Assembly: GCA_003554345.1 (NCBI GenBank)
Contig: PWGE01000051.1
Location: forward strand, 1-5,139
Source of the DNA: T1SED10-198M sp003554345 [NCBI: Candidatus Sumerlaeota bacterium]
GTDB lineage: Bacteria > Sumerlaeota > T1SED10-198M
Direction of reading: 5' to 3'
DNA: 5,139 nucleotides
Part shown: positions 5,060 to 5,139 of the stretch, in pieces
Layout: the number at the start of each line of letters is the position of its first letter
Position numbering within the stretch: position 1 is the stretch's first letter
Made by a program: the position numbers and the translations under genes
The notes under the pieces: model-generated
What the model was told of the DNA's origin: nothing
Seen by the model: only the letters and a program-made list of their open reading frames with translations
Databases searched by the model: none

Positions 5060-5139
5060 TTACAACCATGAATCTGTATCGACCCCCAGCTGCGCCAAAA
5101 CTTCCCGCTGTTTTACCGTAGATTCAGTAATAAGCGAAC
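5060..5139 (-). CDS. C-terminal end of an unrecognised minus-strand gene (start outside window)
   Basis: Read on the minus strand from the right edge, one frame stays open for 25 codons and ends in TAA (5062-5060). It gives SLITESTVKQREVLAQLGV and then DTDSWL, a mixed-polarity, protein-like sequence with a predicted helix, unlike the other two frames, which hit stops within 5-9 codons. The stop lies inside a small hairpin TAAAATC-CGTT-GATTTTA (5045-5062). It is convergent with the SlyD-like gene. Too little is visible to name it; the C termini of some transposases look broadly like this, but that is only an impression. Chance openness over 25 codons is quite possible. Confidence 0.4.
   Translation of the reverse strand, partial: SLITESTVKQREVLAQLGVDTDSWL

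Noticed and set aside
1-5139. tRNA, rRNA, CRISPR array, riboswitch
   Set aside because: I looked through both strands and saw no cloverleaf ending, rRNA-like segment, spaced direct repeats, or recognisable riboswitch core.

Overview
The window is ordinary bacterial chromosome: dense genes nearly all on the + strand, roughly 40% G+C by eye, strong GAGG-type ribosome binding sites, and the standard code (Trp is TGG throughout). The most telling content is a run of three tandem MreB-family actin genes. They carry features I associate with the Spiroplasma/Haloplasma type of MreB: an NEPSVVAFD motif, EEE[IV]K in place of the usual EEPM, and a conserved LLKNRG-Y-LV-P-D tail. This points tentatively to a Haloplasma-, Izemoplasma- or Erysipelotrichia-like Firmicute/Tenericute that uses TGA as stop. 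It is an inference from remembered motifs, and another lineage with multiple MreBs is possible.

Layout. Positions 1-2757 hold three mreB/mbl-type paralogues in one direction with gaps of 26 and 39 bases. The first lacks its N-terminal half because the window begins inside it. A strong GC-rich hairpin terminator (2791-2821) closes the operon. No mreC or mreD follows, so this part of the locus is not a classical mreBCD elongation operon. Next, a promoter region carries a TGTAA-N6-TTACA palindrome centred exactly 41.5 bases upstream of the start site predicted from a TATACT -10 box, the layout of a class II CRP/FNR-family activated promoter. It drives a 412-residue DUF438-hemerythrin(HHE)-PAS protein (2924-4162), probably a cytoplasmic sensor of oxygen, nitric oxide or redox state, followed by a two-part stem-loop with a T tract.

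The 204-base gap before the next + strand gene holds a possible small, very basic minus-strand gene (4166-4315). A short SlyD-like FKBP prolyl isomerase (4367-4834) follows, with its own terminator (4843-4878). The last 260 bases contain several short inverted repeats and, at the far end, what looks like the last 25 codons of a minus-strand gene that enters from the right.

The three functional units (cytoskeleton operon, sensor, chaperone/isomerase) are separated by terminators and appear to be independent transcription units. The most interesting points are the paralogous actins, with their split between Thr and Ser at a catalytic position and an N-terminal extension on only one intact copy, and the activator-type operator in front of the hemerythrin sensor.
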